Shown: piece by piece, positions 1 through 11,296 of the stretch
How the letters are laid out: each line of letters opens with the position of its first letter
Position numbering within the stretch: the stretch's first letter is position 1
From: Hysterangium stoloniferum
Taxonomy: Eukaryota; Basidiomycota; Agaricomycetes; Hysterangiales; Hysterangiaceae
Length of the DNA stretch: 64,000 nt
Assembly (NCBI GenBank): GCA_015178975.1
Contig: WHVD01000008.1
Span: 1,302,001-1,366,000, forward strand
Direction of reading: 5' to 3'
Made by a program: the position numbers and the translations under genes
The notes under the pieces: generated by a model
What the model was told of the DNA's origin: nothing
The model's input: the letters and a program-made list of their open reading frames with translations, nothing else
Databases searched by the model: none

Positions 1-568
1 AATTCTGTTAGGAACTGTGTCTTTCAGGCCTCCACAATTGCATTCTACCCATATTATTGCTCAGCATCCCAATATTGGTACAGTACCCCCAATGGCAGCA
101 TTTCTGACAGTGGTGTCCTGACAACTCATTCCACCACTAAGCAATTTTCTTTTTAGTCACTCCATCCTGTCTCCACTCCAACAGCATTCCACTACTTTTG
201 TATCATGTTGCCACATCATTTGCTACTTCAGATCCTTTACTATTTATGCTTTCCTCATATTCCATTCTCCTGATCCTCCATTCTGTTTCCTTATATTGTA
301 ATTCCATTTTCAGCCCTCTGCATTCTATTCTACTTACTATAAATCCCCACCCTATATGCTACTCTCCTCAGTATCAACTAAGAATATCTCCTAATCCTTA
401 TACATACTCTCTCATTAGGAGTCTGCACAATACCACTGGCCAGTCTGTGGCTCATGTCCCTTCAACCCTTAGCCCTGAACCACCAGATTACAGCTGAGTG
501 TTGATTGCTCTCCTTTATGTACTCCCTGTTTTTCAAAATACTGGAGCACCTGACAGTTTTGTGTGAGG
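1..568. other. No gene recognised
   Basis: AT-rich sequence with only short open frames that resemble nothing I know. It borders an LTR-like relic and is probably decayed transposon DNA. Confidence 0.4.
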
Positions 569-735
569 TGTTAAGATCTAAGCAGGGGGAAAGGGGGGCT
601 CTATGCCAGAGGGCTGACAATAGAGAATGTACTAGTCAGGAGGTCCAACTCTATAAAATGGGTGGAGCTTGGCTTCAACTTATGTGTTGTACCCTCATAC
701 AAACTGTTAAGGTGCTCCAGTGTTTCAGACAGAGT
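569..735 (-). repeat. LTR relic (gypsy type), minus orientation
   Basis: Starts on the plus strand with TGTTAAGATCTAA, the reverse complement of the LTR terminus seen at 42121-42133 (ending AGATCTTAACA). On the minus strand it contains a segment (CACATAAGTTGAAGCCAAG, about 664-686) that also occurs near the end of the full-length chromovirus LTRs (CACATAAGCTGAAGCCAAG near 32370 and 39318). A second shorter piece with the same first bases lies at 1936-2015. The far boundary is not clear. Confidence 0.45.
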
Positions 736-1935
736 GGATAGTATGATAAGAATGAAAGACAACACTTAGCTCACTTGACTGGAGGGCCAAAGTGCTAAGA
801 GTCATGGGTAAGAAGTCATGGCTTGCCATGAGGGTATTAGGGAGGGAGTAAGGTGACTGAAGACTAAATGGGGGTAATCTAAGTCAATGTTAGAACTGAA
901 GAGTAGTAGCATACATGTTAGGAACTTTATACAAAGGTGTACTGGATGAGCGGAGGTCTGATCAAGGAAGCAAGAAGTAGTGATGGTCAAAGGAAGCATG
1001 GGAAGGAGTAGGGATCAAACTGGAACTAAATACAATGTAACAAAAGTATTCTAAAAGGTATGAGGTGGAAAATAATGTTTATATGTAGAACAGGTAACCA
1101 GAGAGCATTGGGACAGGAAGATGAAAAGGGAAAACCATAGTGAACCAAGTGTTCGGATGCTGTGTGTGAGAGGTACGGCAAAATATACTCAGGAAATATA
1201 GTCTGGATGAGCTCATACTATATTTCCATTATTATTTCTACTTTCTCTCTATTTTATTATACACTTATAATTAGTTTGATAACCTATGTATGCGGTACAT
1301 CGACTCTTATGGGCACATACACACCAGACTTATATATTCTAGCGCCCATAGTTAGAACTCAGACACTTTTACCCTGCAACCACGACTTACCCAGACACCA
1401 GTTAGTGTCCTGTAAGTTGTGATTGGGGTATCATCTCGACCGTCACAGATGGGCTTTGACTATCTATGCAATCAGAGTTTCAAACTATACTAGTTGAAAC
1501 TCCACCTTTATCTCAATCCACGCGGACTACATCCATGCTACTCTGTTATTTGACTCTCTCATTATTCTCTTCTACACTTGAGCAGTCACTCAGAATCATA
1601 CTTCACAGTCGATTCTCCTTATTTGTTTTAGCTCTCTATTCTACTTTAAATAGCTATTTCACTCAACCGTATTGAACTAAACAGTCAATACGTGTTTGGT
1701 CCATATTAGACTTAGATAGTCAATACATCTTCGTGTCATACCTAAACAGTCAATATTCTTCGTATATAGAACGTTTAGAACTTCCACCACTCTTCACACT
1801 GTGGGTGGTGACACCATGGTCAGGGGTACTGATATGGGATACTGGAGGGTGGGGAGAGTAAAACAAGGTTGCAGGAGGCCGAATGACTGGGATCCTAACG
1901 TGAGAAGCCAAGTTCCACTTGCTTTAGTAACCAGA
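736..1935. other. No gene recognised
   Basis: AT-rich sequence without a convincing coding region or repeat boundary. It lies between two pieces of the same LTR-like sequence (569-735 and 1936-2015), so it may be the remains of a retrotransposon interior, but no gag or pol motif could be read. Confidence 0.35.
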
Positions 1936-2015
1936 TGTTAAGATCTAACAAGGAGGGCAAAAGAGGCTCTATGTCAGAGGCTGACAATTGAGACCATACT
2001 AGTTGGGCTGTCATT
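1936..2015 (-). repeat. Short LTR-like relic
   Basis: About 80 bp matching 569-650 with substitutions and small gaps: both begin TGTTAAGATCTAA and continue through a shared CTCTATG..CAGAG segment and a GACAAT..GAGA segment. Both copies read the same way. Confidence 0.45.
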
Positions 2016-2048
2016 TCAAGGTCTACACTGATTACTGCACCTTAAAGT

Positions 2049-2600
2049 ATGTATGTCCAATCCCAATGGGAACTGTCTTGGTGGCAGTTGAAGTGGTCAA
2101 TGTTCCTGGTAGACTTTGACTTTGATATTCAATATGTGCAACGAGAGGATAATTCCGTAGCTGATGCCCTCTCACACATACCTACTGCTGAACCCAAAGC
2201 CATGTTAGCAGCATCTGCTATGGCATACACCCAGTCTCCATGACATATCCCCACTTATGGTGTGCTCAGTATTGGTTCTAATCCCACATTCCTTGGATAT
2301 ATCAAAAGGGCTATACCAGTTATGAGTTTTGCAAGCAACTCACTACTAATATCAAGGCCGGCAGTATCAAGGGGGCACGCATCGAGAACCATCTCCTCGC
2401 CTTGTCTCAAGACCTCAAAGTACGCGAAGCCTTATATCACCTTGCGCATGACACCTTGCGCCATTTTGGGTTCGACAAGAGCTATGCTACAGTGCGTGGC
2501 TCCTACTACTGGCCGAACTATGCCCAGAGACCTCAAACTTACATTCCATCTTGAACCGAATGCCAACGTAACAAAGATCAGATGTCAAAACCAACAGGAC
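2049..2600 (+). pseudogene. Ty3/gypsy pol relic: RNase H end and integrase zinc-binding region
   Basis: The frame at 2049-2243 ends with QYVQREDNSVADALSHIP, the usual end of a Ty3/gypsy RNase H region. At about 2381-2600, in another frame, an integrase H2C2 zinc-binding segment can be read: LAHDTLRHFGFDKSYATVRG, then YYWPN, with histidines followed by a pair expected to be CxxC. The first cysteine of that pair is replaced by TGA and the second is in TECQRNK. Frame breaks and the stop show it is dead. No LTR could be paired with it with confidence. Confidence 0.75.
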
Positions 2601-4022
2601 CATTACAGCCCTCGCACTGACAAAACATCAGACATCTATTAGGCGAGCTAACTGCCAGTGGTACTTTTTTTTTGAAAAGTATATCTCACCTGTATTGTTG
2701 ATTGGATATAGATTGTTTTCAAGGTTGATGTATGCACAGAACAGGTGATCGGACATCTGATACGCTGTTTTCATGATTTGAGAATATCTAGTGAATAGGG
2801 AACATTTATCTGTTATTTCGAGTAGATTCTCGTAGACTACCTCAATATAGAGTAAGCTATCGTATTGGCTAACGGACTTCGGAATGTGTAGGGTGTCTAG
2901 CAGAGTCTAGCGAGCACTCATAGACTACCTTAGATGATATATACGGCATATTTACCGACATCCCCATTTCATCATAATGGCATATTCTTTATACAATGTT
3001 GTCGCGTTGTATTACACACATCTCCTGGTAAGCAAACCTGCGTCCACCCTGCCCTTCAATGAGCACAAATGATCACTTTTCGCTCCCAACACATTTTGGT
3101 ACGTGATCTGGTAAATCATCTCACATTTTGTCTGGGTTAGTGCGCCTAATAGGTGTTCAGGAACGTTCATTGCCCCGTATAATTGAGCGGCTAAGAAATG
3201 TTAACAAGATAAGTGACGTTCCTGAGAATCATACGATAAATACATTTCATTTTCCTATTTTGCAATTAATAAATACACATGTGGTTGTATCTACTACTAA
3301 AGATTGCAAGGCCTAGCTAGGGCGGGGGTACTACATCTTCTCAAGTTCTCGTGCCTGTATAGTTATTTTGGGTTATGAGTATTGATTGGGTAGAGTGTGC
3401 CGTATTTGCAATACTTGCATGAGTCACAGTTGGTTTAATTGGTTAAGCCAGCTCCCGGCGTGGAAGTGAATTGCAAAGATATCCGCATGTGACTACCCGA
3501 GAGCCCGCCGCGCCGTACAACACTAAACTCTACTTCCCATCAATCGAAAAGCTATGGATAGTTCTACAATTCTCACAGGAACCCTTCTGAGCTGAGGCCT
3601 TACCGCATGGTGAAGCTTACGGCACAGTTTTGCTTACAATAATATACAATATGTAGTTAAAATCGATAGCTACTAGTAGTGCAATAGTTATCTATTATAT
3701 TACCGGAAAAAAAAGTGCGAGTAACAAATTAAACTGCGTCGTACTATTTTTTATTCTATACGGTGGCCCAACCAACTTGGTATTAATTAGCTAAGACGGA
3801 TTAATCAGCCGCCTTCAAAAGCTTTACCATAAGATGGTGTCACAAGACTTTTGACAACGATCGCATGGGTCCGCTTAACATGAGACTATCTCACCAAGAC
3901 TTCCATGCAAACTTCGATCACGAGTACACCTTCAACCGCCGTAGACTTGAGAAATGCACCTCCTGTACTTTTTTTTTAAAACGTGTCGGCAACTCAACTG
4001 AATTAAGACATTTTAGGACACC
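2601..4022. other. Intergenic, no gene seen
   Basis: AT-rich DNA with stops in all frames. A short D-arm-like stretch near 3436-3460 was considered as a tRNA and rejected. The last few hundred bases should hold the promoter of the hexosaminidase gene. Confidence 0.5.
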
Positions 4023-4030
4023 ATATAAAA
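4023..4030 (+). promoter_or_regulatory. TATA-like box of the GH20 gene
   Basis: ATATAAAA, 56 nt upstream of the chosen ATG at 4086. The spacing leaves room for a short 5' leader. Supported by position only. Confidence 0.4.
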
Positions 4031-4085
4031 CGTTTTGGCAATCTCGGCCACCCGAACCACCACCCACGCCTTTATTCGCTTGAGG

Positions 4086-6391
4086 ATGGTTTCGTGTCTG
4101 CCAGTGGTGCTCCTTGTGCTTGCATGCTCTTGCCAACTTGTGGTAGGCCTTTGGCCGATGCCATCTAATTTGACAGTGGGATCTACTGCTTTAAAGCTTT
4201 CTTCTGGGTTCCGCGTTGTCGTAAATGTCAAGAATGCACCCTCCGACCTCCAGAGCGCGGTGACAAGGACCAAGGCATTCCTGCGAAAGGATAAGCTACA
4301 GAGGCTTGTTGTGGGGCGCGGCGCTAGCGACACTCAAAAGGTCCAAGCAGCGAAAAGTCTCCCCAGTTTGACCATTTCTATCACGGGAAAACGGGCGGTT
4401 CAGAGCATCTCCAAAGAAGCTATGCTTCCTTTGGAGGATCGAAGCGAGGCGTATTCGTTAACCGTGCCGTCTGATGGGTCCAGCGCAGTTCTTACAGCAG
4501 AGTCGACTTTGGGCCTTTTCCGAGGTCTGCTCAATTATTTCACATGTTTTTTTTTAGTTGAATAACTAATCGTGAACTAGGCTTGACCACCTTTACTCAA
4601 CTTTGGTATCAGTTCCAAAACACCATCTATACTGTCCAGGCTCCTATCGAAATCACAAATGATTCCCCGGCATTCCCTTATCGCGGCTTCATGCTTGACA
4701 CCGCTCGTAACTTGTGAGTCATGTAGTCTTTGTTCACCGAATTCATCTTTTGATGTTGTTTATCCAGCTTCCCGGTTGCCGACATCAAACGTACTCTTGA
4801 CGCTATGAGCTGGGTCAAGGTTGTTTAATTATTTTATCTCACTTTAATAAAAGAGTCTAACAACGAATTAAATTAGCTCAATAATTTCCATTGGCACGTC
4901 GTAAGTCAATTGTTGTCGTAAAAGTTTACAACAGTTACTCACCTCGCATCTTTTTAAGACTGACGGTCAATCTTGGCCATTGCACGTCGATGCTGCCCCA
5001 GAGCTTTCCGCCGCTGGGGCATATTCCTCAGAGGAAACTTTCTCCAAGTCAGATATCCAAGATATCATTACTTATGCTGGTGAAGTGAGTAAACGAAGTC
5101 AGGAGACCTGCCTTTCGAACCACTTACTCATCTGTGTCAAATAGCGGGGCATCGATGTCCTCGTCGTGAGTCTCATGTACAACATCCTTCTTAACAGAGC
5201 TTGAATTACTACAGGAAATTGACACTCCCGGTCACACGGGCTCAATTGTTCACTCACACCCCGACCTGGTAGCCTGTTCGGTGTTCTCTCCCTGGACGAA
5301 ATTTGCAAACGGTGAGCTGCTCTGCAGGCCTCTGAAGTGTCACGTCTTCCTAATAAATATTCTACGGCCAGAACCCCCTTCAGGGCAAATAAGACTCGCA
5401 GACCCCAAAGCTATCGACTTAGCATCGTCGATTTTTGCGTCGGTTGCCAAGGACTTCCCATCCAAGTACATTTCTACCGGCGGAGACGAGCTTAACACTG
5501 CATGTTACATGAGTGATAATGCGACTGTGGCGCAATTGACTGCTAAGGGACAAACATTGGAACAAGCATTAGATACGTTCACTCAAGGAACGCATGGCGC
5601 ACTTCACAAGGCAGGGAAGACGGCAGTCGTATGGGAAGAAATGGTCCTTAATCATAATGTTACATTAACCAACGACACCATCGCTATGTATGGGCTCATT
5701 GCTTTTATTTTTGTGCTTATTTTTTATTTATTTTTATTTTTCCAGGGTTTGGATATCTGCGGACAGCGTAGCCGCTGCCATTAATAAGGGGTTCCGTATT
5801 ATCCACGCTTCTTCAGATTTTCTTTACTTGGTGAGGTTTCATTAAGCTTTCCAAGACAATAATATAATAAGCCCCTTTAGGACTGCGGGGGTGGTCAATG
5901 GGTTGGCGCAGATATCGGTAATAGTTGGTGCGACCCTTTCAAGTCATGGCAAAAGGTAAGTTCTTTTAAATTCTCGCTATAAAAGTTCGCTTCATTGTTC
6001 GGGCCTCCTATCAGGTATATTCTTTCGATCCCATGGCCAATCTCTCCTCTAGTCAAGGCGAGTTTGTAATGGGCGGTGAGTTTCGCATCTTCGAACCCCT
6101 TCCTTTTGCGATCCTTAACTCGAAAAATTCATTCAAGGCGAAACACTCCTATGGACTGAGCAATCCGATTCATCGAACTTGGACCCTATCGCGTGGCCTC
6201 GTGCTGCTGCCGCCGCCGAGGTATTCTGGACGGGTCCTAACCTTCCTGACGGCACTCCCCGTAATGGGTCGGAAGCTATGGTCCGATTGCACGATATGAG
6301 GTACCGATTTGTGCAGCGCGGCGTCAAAGCGATTGCTCTTCAACCTCAGTGGTGTGCCATCAGACCCGGAATTTGCGACTTGAATGCATAA
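4086..6391 (+). CDS. Secreted beta-N-acetylhexosaminidase, GH20 (12 exons, 560 aa)
   Basis: Hydrolyses terminal N-acetylhexosamine from chitooligosaccharides and glycans, probably outside the cell or in the wall. Exons read from sequence: 4086-4524, 4581-4713, 4768-4819, 4877-4900, 4959-5084, 5145-5165, 5215-5311, 5372-5687, 5746-5830, 5881-5955, 6015-6075, 6138-6391. All introns are GT-AG and the sum is 1683 nt, in frame. The ATG at 4086 gives a signal peptide (MVSCLPVVLLVLACSCQLVV). After an N-terminal domain the GH20 barrel runs from FPYRGFMLDTARNF through NNFHWHVTDGQSWPL and EIDTPGH to the catalytic Asp-Glu pair in STGGDE (residues 336-337). The C-terminal part has WTEQSD, WPRAAAAAEVFW and ends near RPGICDLNA. 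Length and motif order fit fungal enzymes of this family. Exon 4 (24 nt) and exon 6 (21 nt) are very small. No break seen. Confidence 0.95.
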
Positions 6392-7189
6392 GTTTCTTTA
6401 TATATATGTTTCTTTATATAGGGTCTATATCTATACTTGTTATGTGGTAACGAGCTGCGACGTATAACCTGGCCAATGTGGCCGACCAACTGAGTGAGAA
6501 ATAGCAAAAAATTAATTACATTTTACATAATGCATGATACAGAATTTGAACTTTTGGCGTTGTGTCATCTTGGCATGTTGAAAGACATTATTTTTATGTC
6601 TTGGCCAGTTAAAAAAAAAAGCCTCCGACTCAGAGAATATTTTCCCTCCCTAGATCAAGGTCAGACCATGGCATTTCGTGGAAATCTTGTACACCATACT
6701 AGTATATGCCGCAATCTGACACCGCCGTAGATCATGTCTGACGGAAGCGTATTGCCAGCTGACTGAGCGCGCCGAAGAACAACACCACAACCCAATAAGT
6801 ACGGAAAGCGGCTTTTTTAGTTTCATAGAGTAGTGTCAATAGTACGTAGGAAAAGGAAAAATATTTTGCTTCTCACATCGTACCATATGAGTTGGGCAGC
6901 CTCTGTCACAAGGATTGCGAAAAGGGCGATTTTTTTACATTGTCTGGTTTTCCTTCCTGTGTTTTGTAATCTGCTAGCCCATGGCTATAATGGTCCCTAG
7001 TGTAATATTGGGTCATCTTTCTCCAGTCTTCGTTCACCCCTTTCCGGTCATCTGCCAAATAATTTTCCTCCCAACAGAGTCACAGTCAAGCAGTATATGT
7101 TCCGTGGACTCCATGCATTCACATCTCTCAACAGGACGTCTATCTAGTTTGCTGCGAATAGTTCCTTAAAATATTGTAATCAACAAGTC
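6392..7189. other. Intergenic, 3' flank of GH20 gene
   Basis: No gene recognised. The first bases presumably hold the 3' UTR. Open frames here are short and unlike any known protein. Confidence 0.4.
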
Positions 7190-7530
7190 ACCCACTAATG
7201 AAGCTGCTCGGAAACTTGTCCTAAAGGCGCAAATGATATTCTTATTAAGGCAGCCTCGTGCTCATTGCCGACGACATTCTCGAGCCTGAATCGAGGCGGA
7301 AGAGACTTTGTTCTTGCCACCATACACCTTGCTGTCGAACGAAAACATTCACTCTTTACTTTGCCTTTCCTAGGCTTCCACACTATTTTTTTCCTGTAAG
7401 AGGGATAATCACCCCATTGTACTCTAACTAAACACTCTGTTCATAGACAAAACACCTACGGATGTCGCTGAGAGTAACGCTGGGTAACTACTATAACGAC
7501 TATGCCTTTGATACCCGACCAAAAGTCAAG
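7190..7530. repeat. Decayed copy of the 5' region of the 8814 gene
   Basis: Aligns by eye over about 340 bp with 8468-8830. Shared landmarks in order are a GAAGCTGCT segment, GCCGACGAC, CATACACCTT, a CATTCACTCTTTACTTTGCC segment, AGGCTTCCACACT, CTGTAAGAGG, TGTCGCTGAG or CGTCGCTGAG, and finally ACGACTATGCCT, which in the live gene is the start codon context. After a few codons the similarity ends. Confidence 0.7.
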
Positions 7531-7944
7531 TCATACCAGGTGTTTGATGTATTAAGAGACACGTACAGCCATCACTCTCTCTGGAAATGAGTGGTTGATC
7601 CTATTTGGGTGTAGAACAGCACGTTGATGCCCCGTGAAATTGACCCTTGTGATGTATTTTCTACTTTTGCGCAGGACTCCCCTGTACACCAGCTGGAGGT
7701 TGGTGTCAAAAATGACAGTACAAATTTTCTTTGGCCATTGGCGATGACCACGACCACCTCATTCCCTGGTAAGACCCTGGAATAGAATGTATTCTCCACG
7801 TCTTATTGGTCCCATACATGAAACACCTTGAGGTGCTTCCTTTGGATAGTTTTTTTTTATTTAGGAATAGTTGTTAATCCGAGCTCACGACGACGTCCAG
7901 TGCGTAGTCCGGAGCCCTTACTGCGTGATTTTGTTAACCTTTCC

Positions 7945-8190
7945 CAGACAATGATATACCTATCCTTTTTGAAATTACGGTGAATTATCGGCGCGGATAT
8001 CGCATGGTGCGAGCCTTTCAAGCAATGGCTTTTTTTTCAAATTTGAGTGCATACCTTTCAATTCTCATTATAAAATATCGTTTCATTGTCGGTCTCCTAT
8101 TATATATACTCTTTCTATCCTTTGGGCAATTATCTCTTTTCTAGGAAAAGCAGGTTTGTTTTGGGGGTTGAGTTTCGCATATCTGTGGAT
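7945..8190 (+). pseudogene. Decayed duplicate of GH20 exons 10-11
   Basis: Aligns with 5851-6090 of the hexosaminidase gene: the AGACAAT start, GGCGCGGATATCG, GCGAGCCTTTCAAGCAATGG, the intron TTCATTGT..TCCTAT, TCTTTC, GGCAAT and GTTGAGTTTCGCAT. Several indels and substitutions destroy the reading frame, and the intron ends are lost. Together with 7190-7530 and 8468-8830 it shows that GH20 3' end, spacer and next gene start were once duplicated as a unit. Confidence 0.75.
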
Positions 8191-8467
8191 TACAAAGCTG
8201 CTCTTAGCAATTGTGTGTTTGCGAAGTAGATATAATTATACCTGAGGAATCGGGTCTATATGCTACAGACAATTGGTTTATTAATCTGGACCTCAAGACC
8301 AGGTATCAAACACTACGAGCATTCTATATTATTTCCCCTTTTTTATTGGAAGCTTCACGGTAGTTTCACTAGTCAACGCTTTTGAGGCTAGCAACGGTCC
8401 TGTGGTATGTATATACGGGCGCTTACCTGGTAATTGATAATCGTGAGAATGAATTCCTTTTTACACA

Positions 8468-8813
8468 ACAGTCATCCACTAAGGGAAGCTGCTTTCGAAG
8501 TCCGAAAGGCGTAAATTATTGCTTCCTATACCCTGTTGGGGTAGCCTCGTGGTCGGTGCCGACGACGTCCTCGAGCCTCGAGGCGGGTAGGCGGTCTCAT
8601 AGGAGAAGTAAGCTTTGCTCTTGTCACCATACACCTTATTGTTCAACTAACACATTCACTCTTTACTTTGCCATTCTTAGGCTTCCACACTCTTTTTTTT
8701 CTGTAAGAGGACAGTCACCCTTTTGTACTTCAATTAAAGATTTTTAATAGCAAAATTCTTACGAACGTCGCTGAGGGTAGTGCTGGATAGCTGCTGAATG
8801 CGCCGTGACGACT
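8468..8813 (+). promoter_or_regulatory. 5' flank of the 809-aa protein gene
   Basis: Immediate upstream region of the ATG at 8814, with a pyrimidine-rich run near 8690-8701. A decayed copy lies at 7190-7530. Individual promoter elements cannot be assigned. Confidence 0.35.
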
Positions 8814-11296
8814 ATGCCTCTGATACCAAATTACATATCTCGGTTTAGAACGCAGTCCCAGTCTACAGCAGCAACTTCAAATACAAGCCAATCCGGCTCA
8901 CATTCCACAGCGACAACTCTCGATCCACCTACACCCGTACCAGGGCCTACGCCCCTTGGACCCGATCGTCTGTCTACTGACGAACCAGCTGCCGGAGCGA
9001 CTTTGAAACCGATAGACGAACTTGTTCGTAAACTCCACCCGGATTTGAATGCTCTAATTAGTGAGATAGAAGCTCAACCTGCGGAAGCTTCGGGACTGCG
9101 TCCTCCAAGGCGCAAAAGTCGGTCAGCTGGTCAGCTGACTGCTAAAAAGCCCGAGCCTGTCGTTGACAACGACAAGCCGGGCGATAGACATGATTCACAA
9201 ACAGGCGAAAGTGCCGGCGCACCTGCATCGCCACGGTCACCTTTTCTTTCACGCATTCTCTCAACGCCAATTCTCGGAGGTCTGAGGTCTTCATCTCCTG
9301 CCAGTGACAACAACGATTCGAAAGCAGCCGAATCTGACCCTCACTGGTCAACTTTCGGTCGTCGACGTCTGCGTATGCCTCAAGTTGGCGAATTTGGGTC
9401 TTTGCGCCGTCGCGAATCCGGCTCAAGAAGTCCCAACTCCAAATCTTCCAACCGCCGCTTCCCGCGATCTTCAGCTTCTTTCTCAACCACCCGTCCGTTA
9501 TCTGAAGCCCAGACGGCGCCTTCAAGTACTGGTTCACAGCCATCTCAAGCAGATTCACCCATAGGGACATTATCCTCGTCAGGTTCCAAATCGTATTCCC
9601 AAAATTCCCACCTTACCCGCCCCCGACATACTCTGGGATTCCCCGAACCCATCCCAGACGACGGCGGACCAAGCACACCAACGCGGTCACCGTTATCGAT
9701 GTCCTCGCCTTCTCCAGACGGTGTTATCCATGCGGATGCCTCCCCGCAACCGACACACCCATTCCTTGATGACTCGCCCAATACGTTCGGTCGCCGCCCT
9801 ACGCCCAAACGCCCCGCTATAACCGCAGACAGTCGACAGGAAGTTTTCTTTACTCCTTCTCGAACCTCAACACCTCCCCCGCCAGAACGTCTCTATAGAC
9901 CAGAACCACCAGATACGTATCCCCCCCGGTCCCGCAAACGAACCCTGGACAACTTTGGTTCGGTCAGCTTTCCAAGTTTCCATATAGGTGCCGCCACGAG
10001 CTCCCCGTCCAGGACTCGGGCGGAAGACATATTTTTGGAGCCTGGAAACGAGGCTTCCCGGCGTATTAGTGCAGATTGGAGTGCAACAGAGGCTCTTATC
10101 AAGGATAATAATAGCACAGAAAGTTGGCCTGCCACCGTAAGCAGGGAGATGGTCAGATTATCTTTGGGTAGCCGGGATGGCAGGAACAACGCTGCGGGCT
10201 CTGTGGGAACAGTGGGTTCTATTTCGGAAACAGAAGAGACGGGTGCATTGCAAGCATCGGACAACAAGAATCCGACTCTTTTTGGTAGTGTTGGACAGGA
10301 CCGCCGTCTGTTCCTTCGCGCTGCGCGAAGAAAGACAGCTCCTAGCATTGCTGCAGCTCTCGCCTCGGCGTCTCAGCAGTCTAACCCTACCCAACCTCTA
10401 ATACCTGCCTCATCGGAGGCCTCGGTTAGTAAAATTAAAATTGGGACCCGTAGCGGAAGTCTGATTCCGCGCGTCTCTTTTACGCGGCCATCTCCTATCA
10501 CTACATCTGGGAGTCGGATGGGCACTTTATCAGATCCTGGGCCAAGCCCACCTGATCGCGGATTGGATGATAATGTATCGGCGAGTATTGGGAAGCGTAA
10601 AATGAACGAATCGGAAGATGAGCTGCCGATGGCTCAGATCGGAACAAAGTCGATACTTCTCACCAGGAATGAGTGTATGTTTTCTCTCGGTTGCAACTTT
10701 TTTCTAAAGCTTATTGATAACTTACAGCGTCAAACCGTCCGTCAGACGCATCGCATGCGCCCTCATCCTTCCGACAACCAAAACGCATACGTCTCTCCAC
10801 ACCTCCGCATGACCAATCATTACGCTCCATATCGCCTCATCAGACCCCTCCAGGTTCCCCCATTTCACGACCACCATCTTCCTTCCGTACATCGCCCAAT
10901 GTTAATCCTCGTTCATCCTCCCAGTCGTCCATTCCCTTTCGAGCGATTATATCCCCGAAACCGCCCTCGATTGATCGCCGCAGTGTCTATCATATGCGAG
11001 ATCCGGACCTACCTCCTCCTCAACGACAAAGTTCACAGTGGACAGGCGGTGCTCGTAAACTCGGGGAGGATGGTAGGAGAATGTTTCCATTGCAGGGCTG
11101 GGCGTTTATTGTTGGATTTTTATTTTTCCCTCTGTGGTGGCTAGCGGCCATTTTACCTGTCAGATTGGGGTGGGGTCGCCGGGTCGGGAGTCAAGATGGG
11201 AAGGGAGTTTGGACAGAGGAGGAATTGGCATTGCGGGAGACGCTAGAGTACGATGGTGAGGATGCTGCTTATATTATCACGTTGCCAATGTATTGA
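8814..11296 (+). CDS. Low-complexity Ser/Pro-rich protein with a C-terminal membrane segment (809 aa)
   Basis: Function not recognised. Two exons, 8814-10674 and 10728-11296, joined by a 53-nt GT-AG intron, total 2430 nt in frame. I chose the ATG at 8814 (MPLIPNYISRFRTQ) because the open frame upstream contains no ATG. The first 700 residues are rich in Ser, Pro, Arg and Thr with many SP and TP pairs and short basic patches such as FGRRRLRMP, typical of a disordered, phosphorylatable protein. One short helical-looking part is PIDELVRKLHPDLNALISEI. Near the C-terminus LQGWAFIVGFLFFPLWWLAA is a single transmembrane segment, followed by a basic loop and an acidic tail (WTEEELALRETLEYDGED). The layout suggests a long cytosolic region anchored by a near-terminal helix; this is inference. 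Confidence 0.85.

Noticed and set aside
3436..3515. tRNA-like D-arm sequence (TTTAATTGGTTAAGCC)
   Set aside because: No matching acceptor stem and no T-arm (GGTTCGAATCC type) at the right distance.
4013..4333. Minus-strand ORF over the GH20 start
   Set aside because: Lies opposite exon 1 of a clearly coding gene; no motif.
9131..10401. Several minus-strand and alternative-frame ORFs inside the 809-aa gene
   Set aside because: They overlap a long continuous frame with consistent Ser/Pro-rich composition and have no family resemblance; shadows of low-complexity coding DNA.
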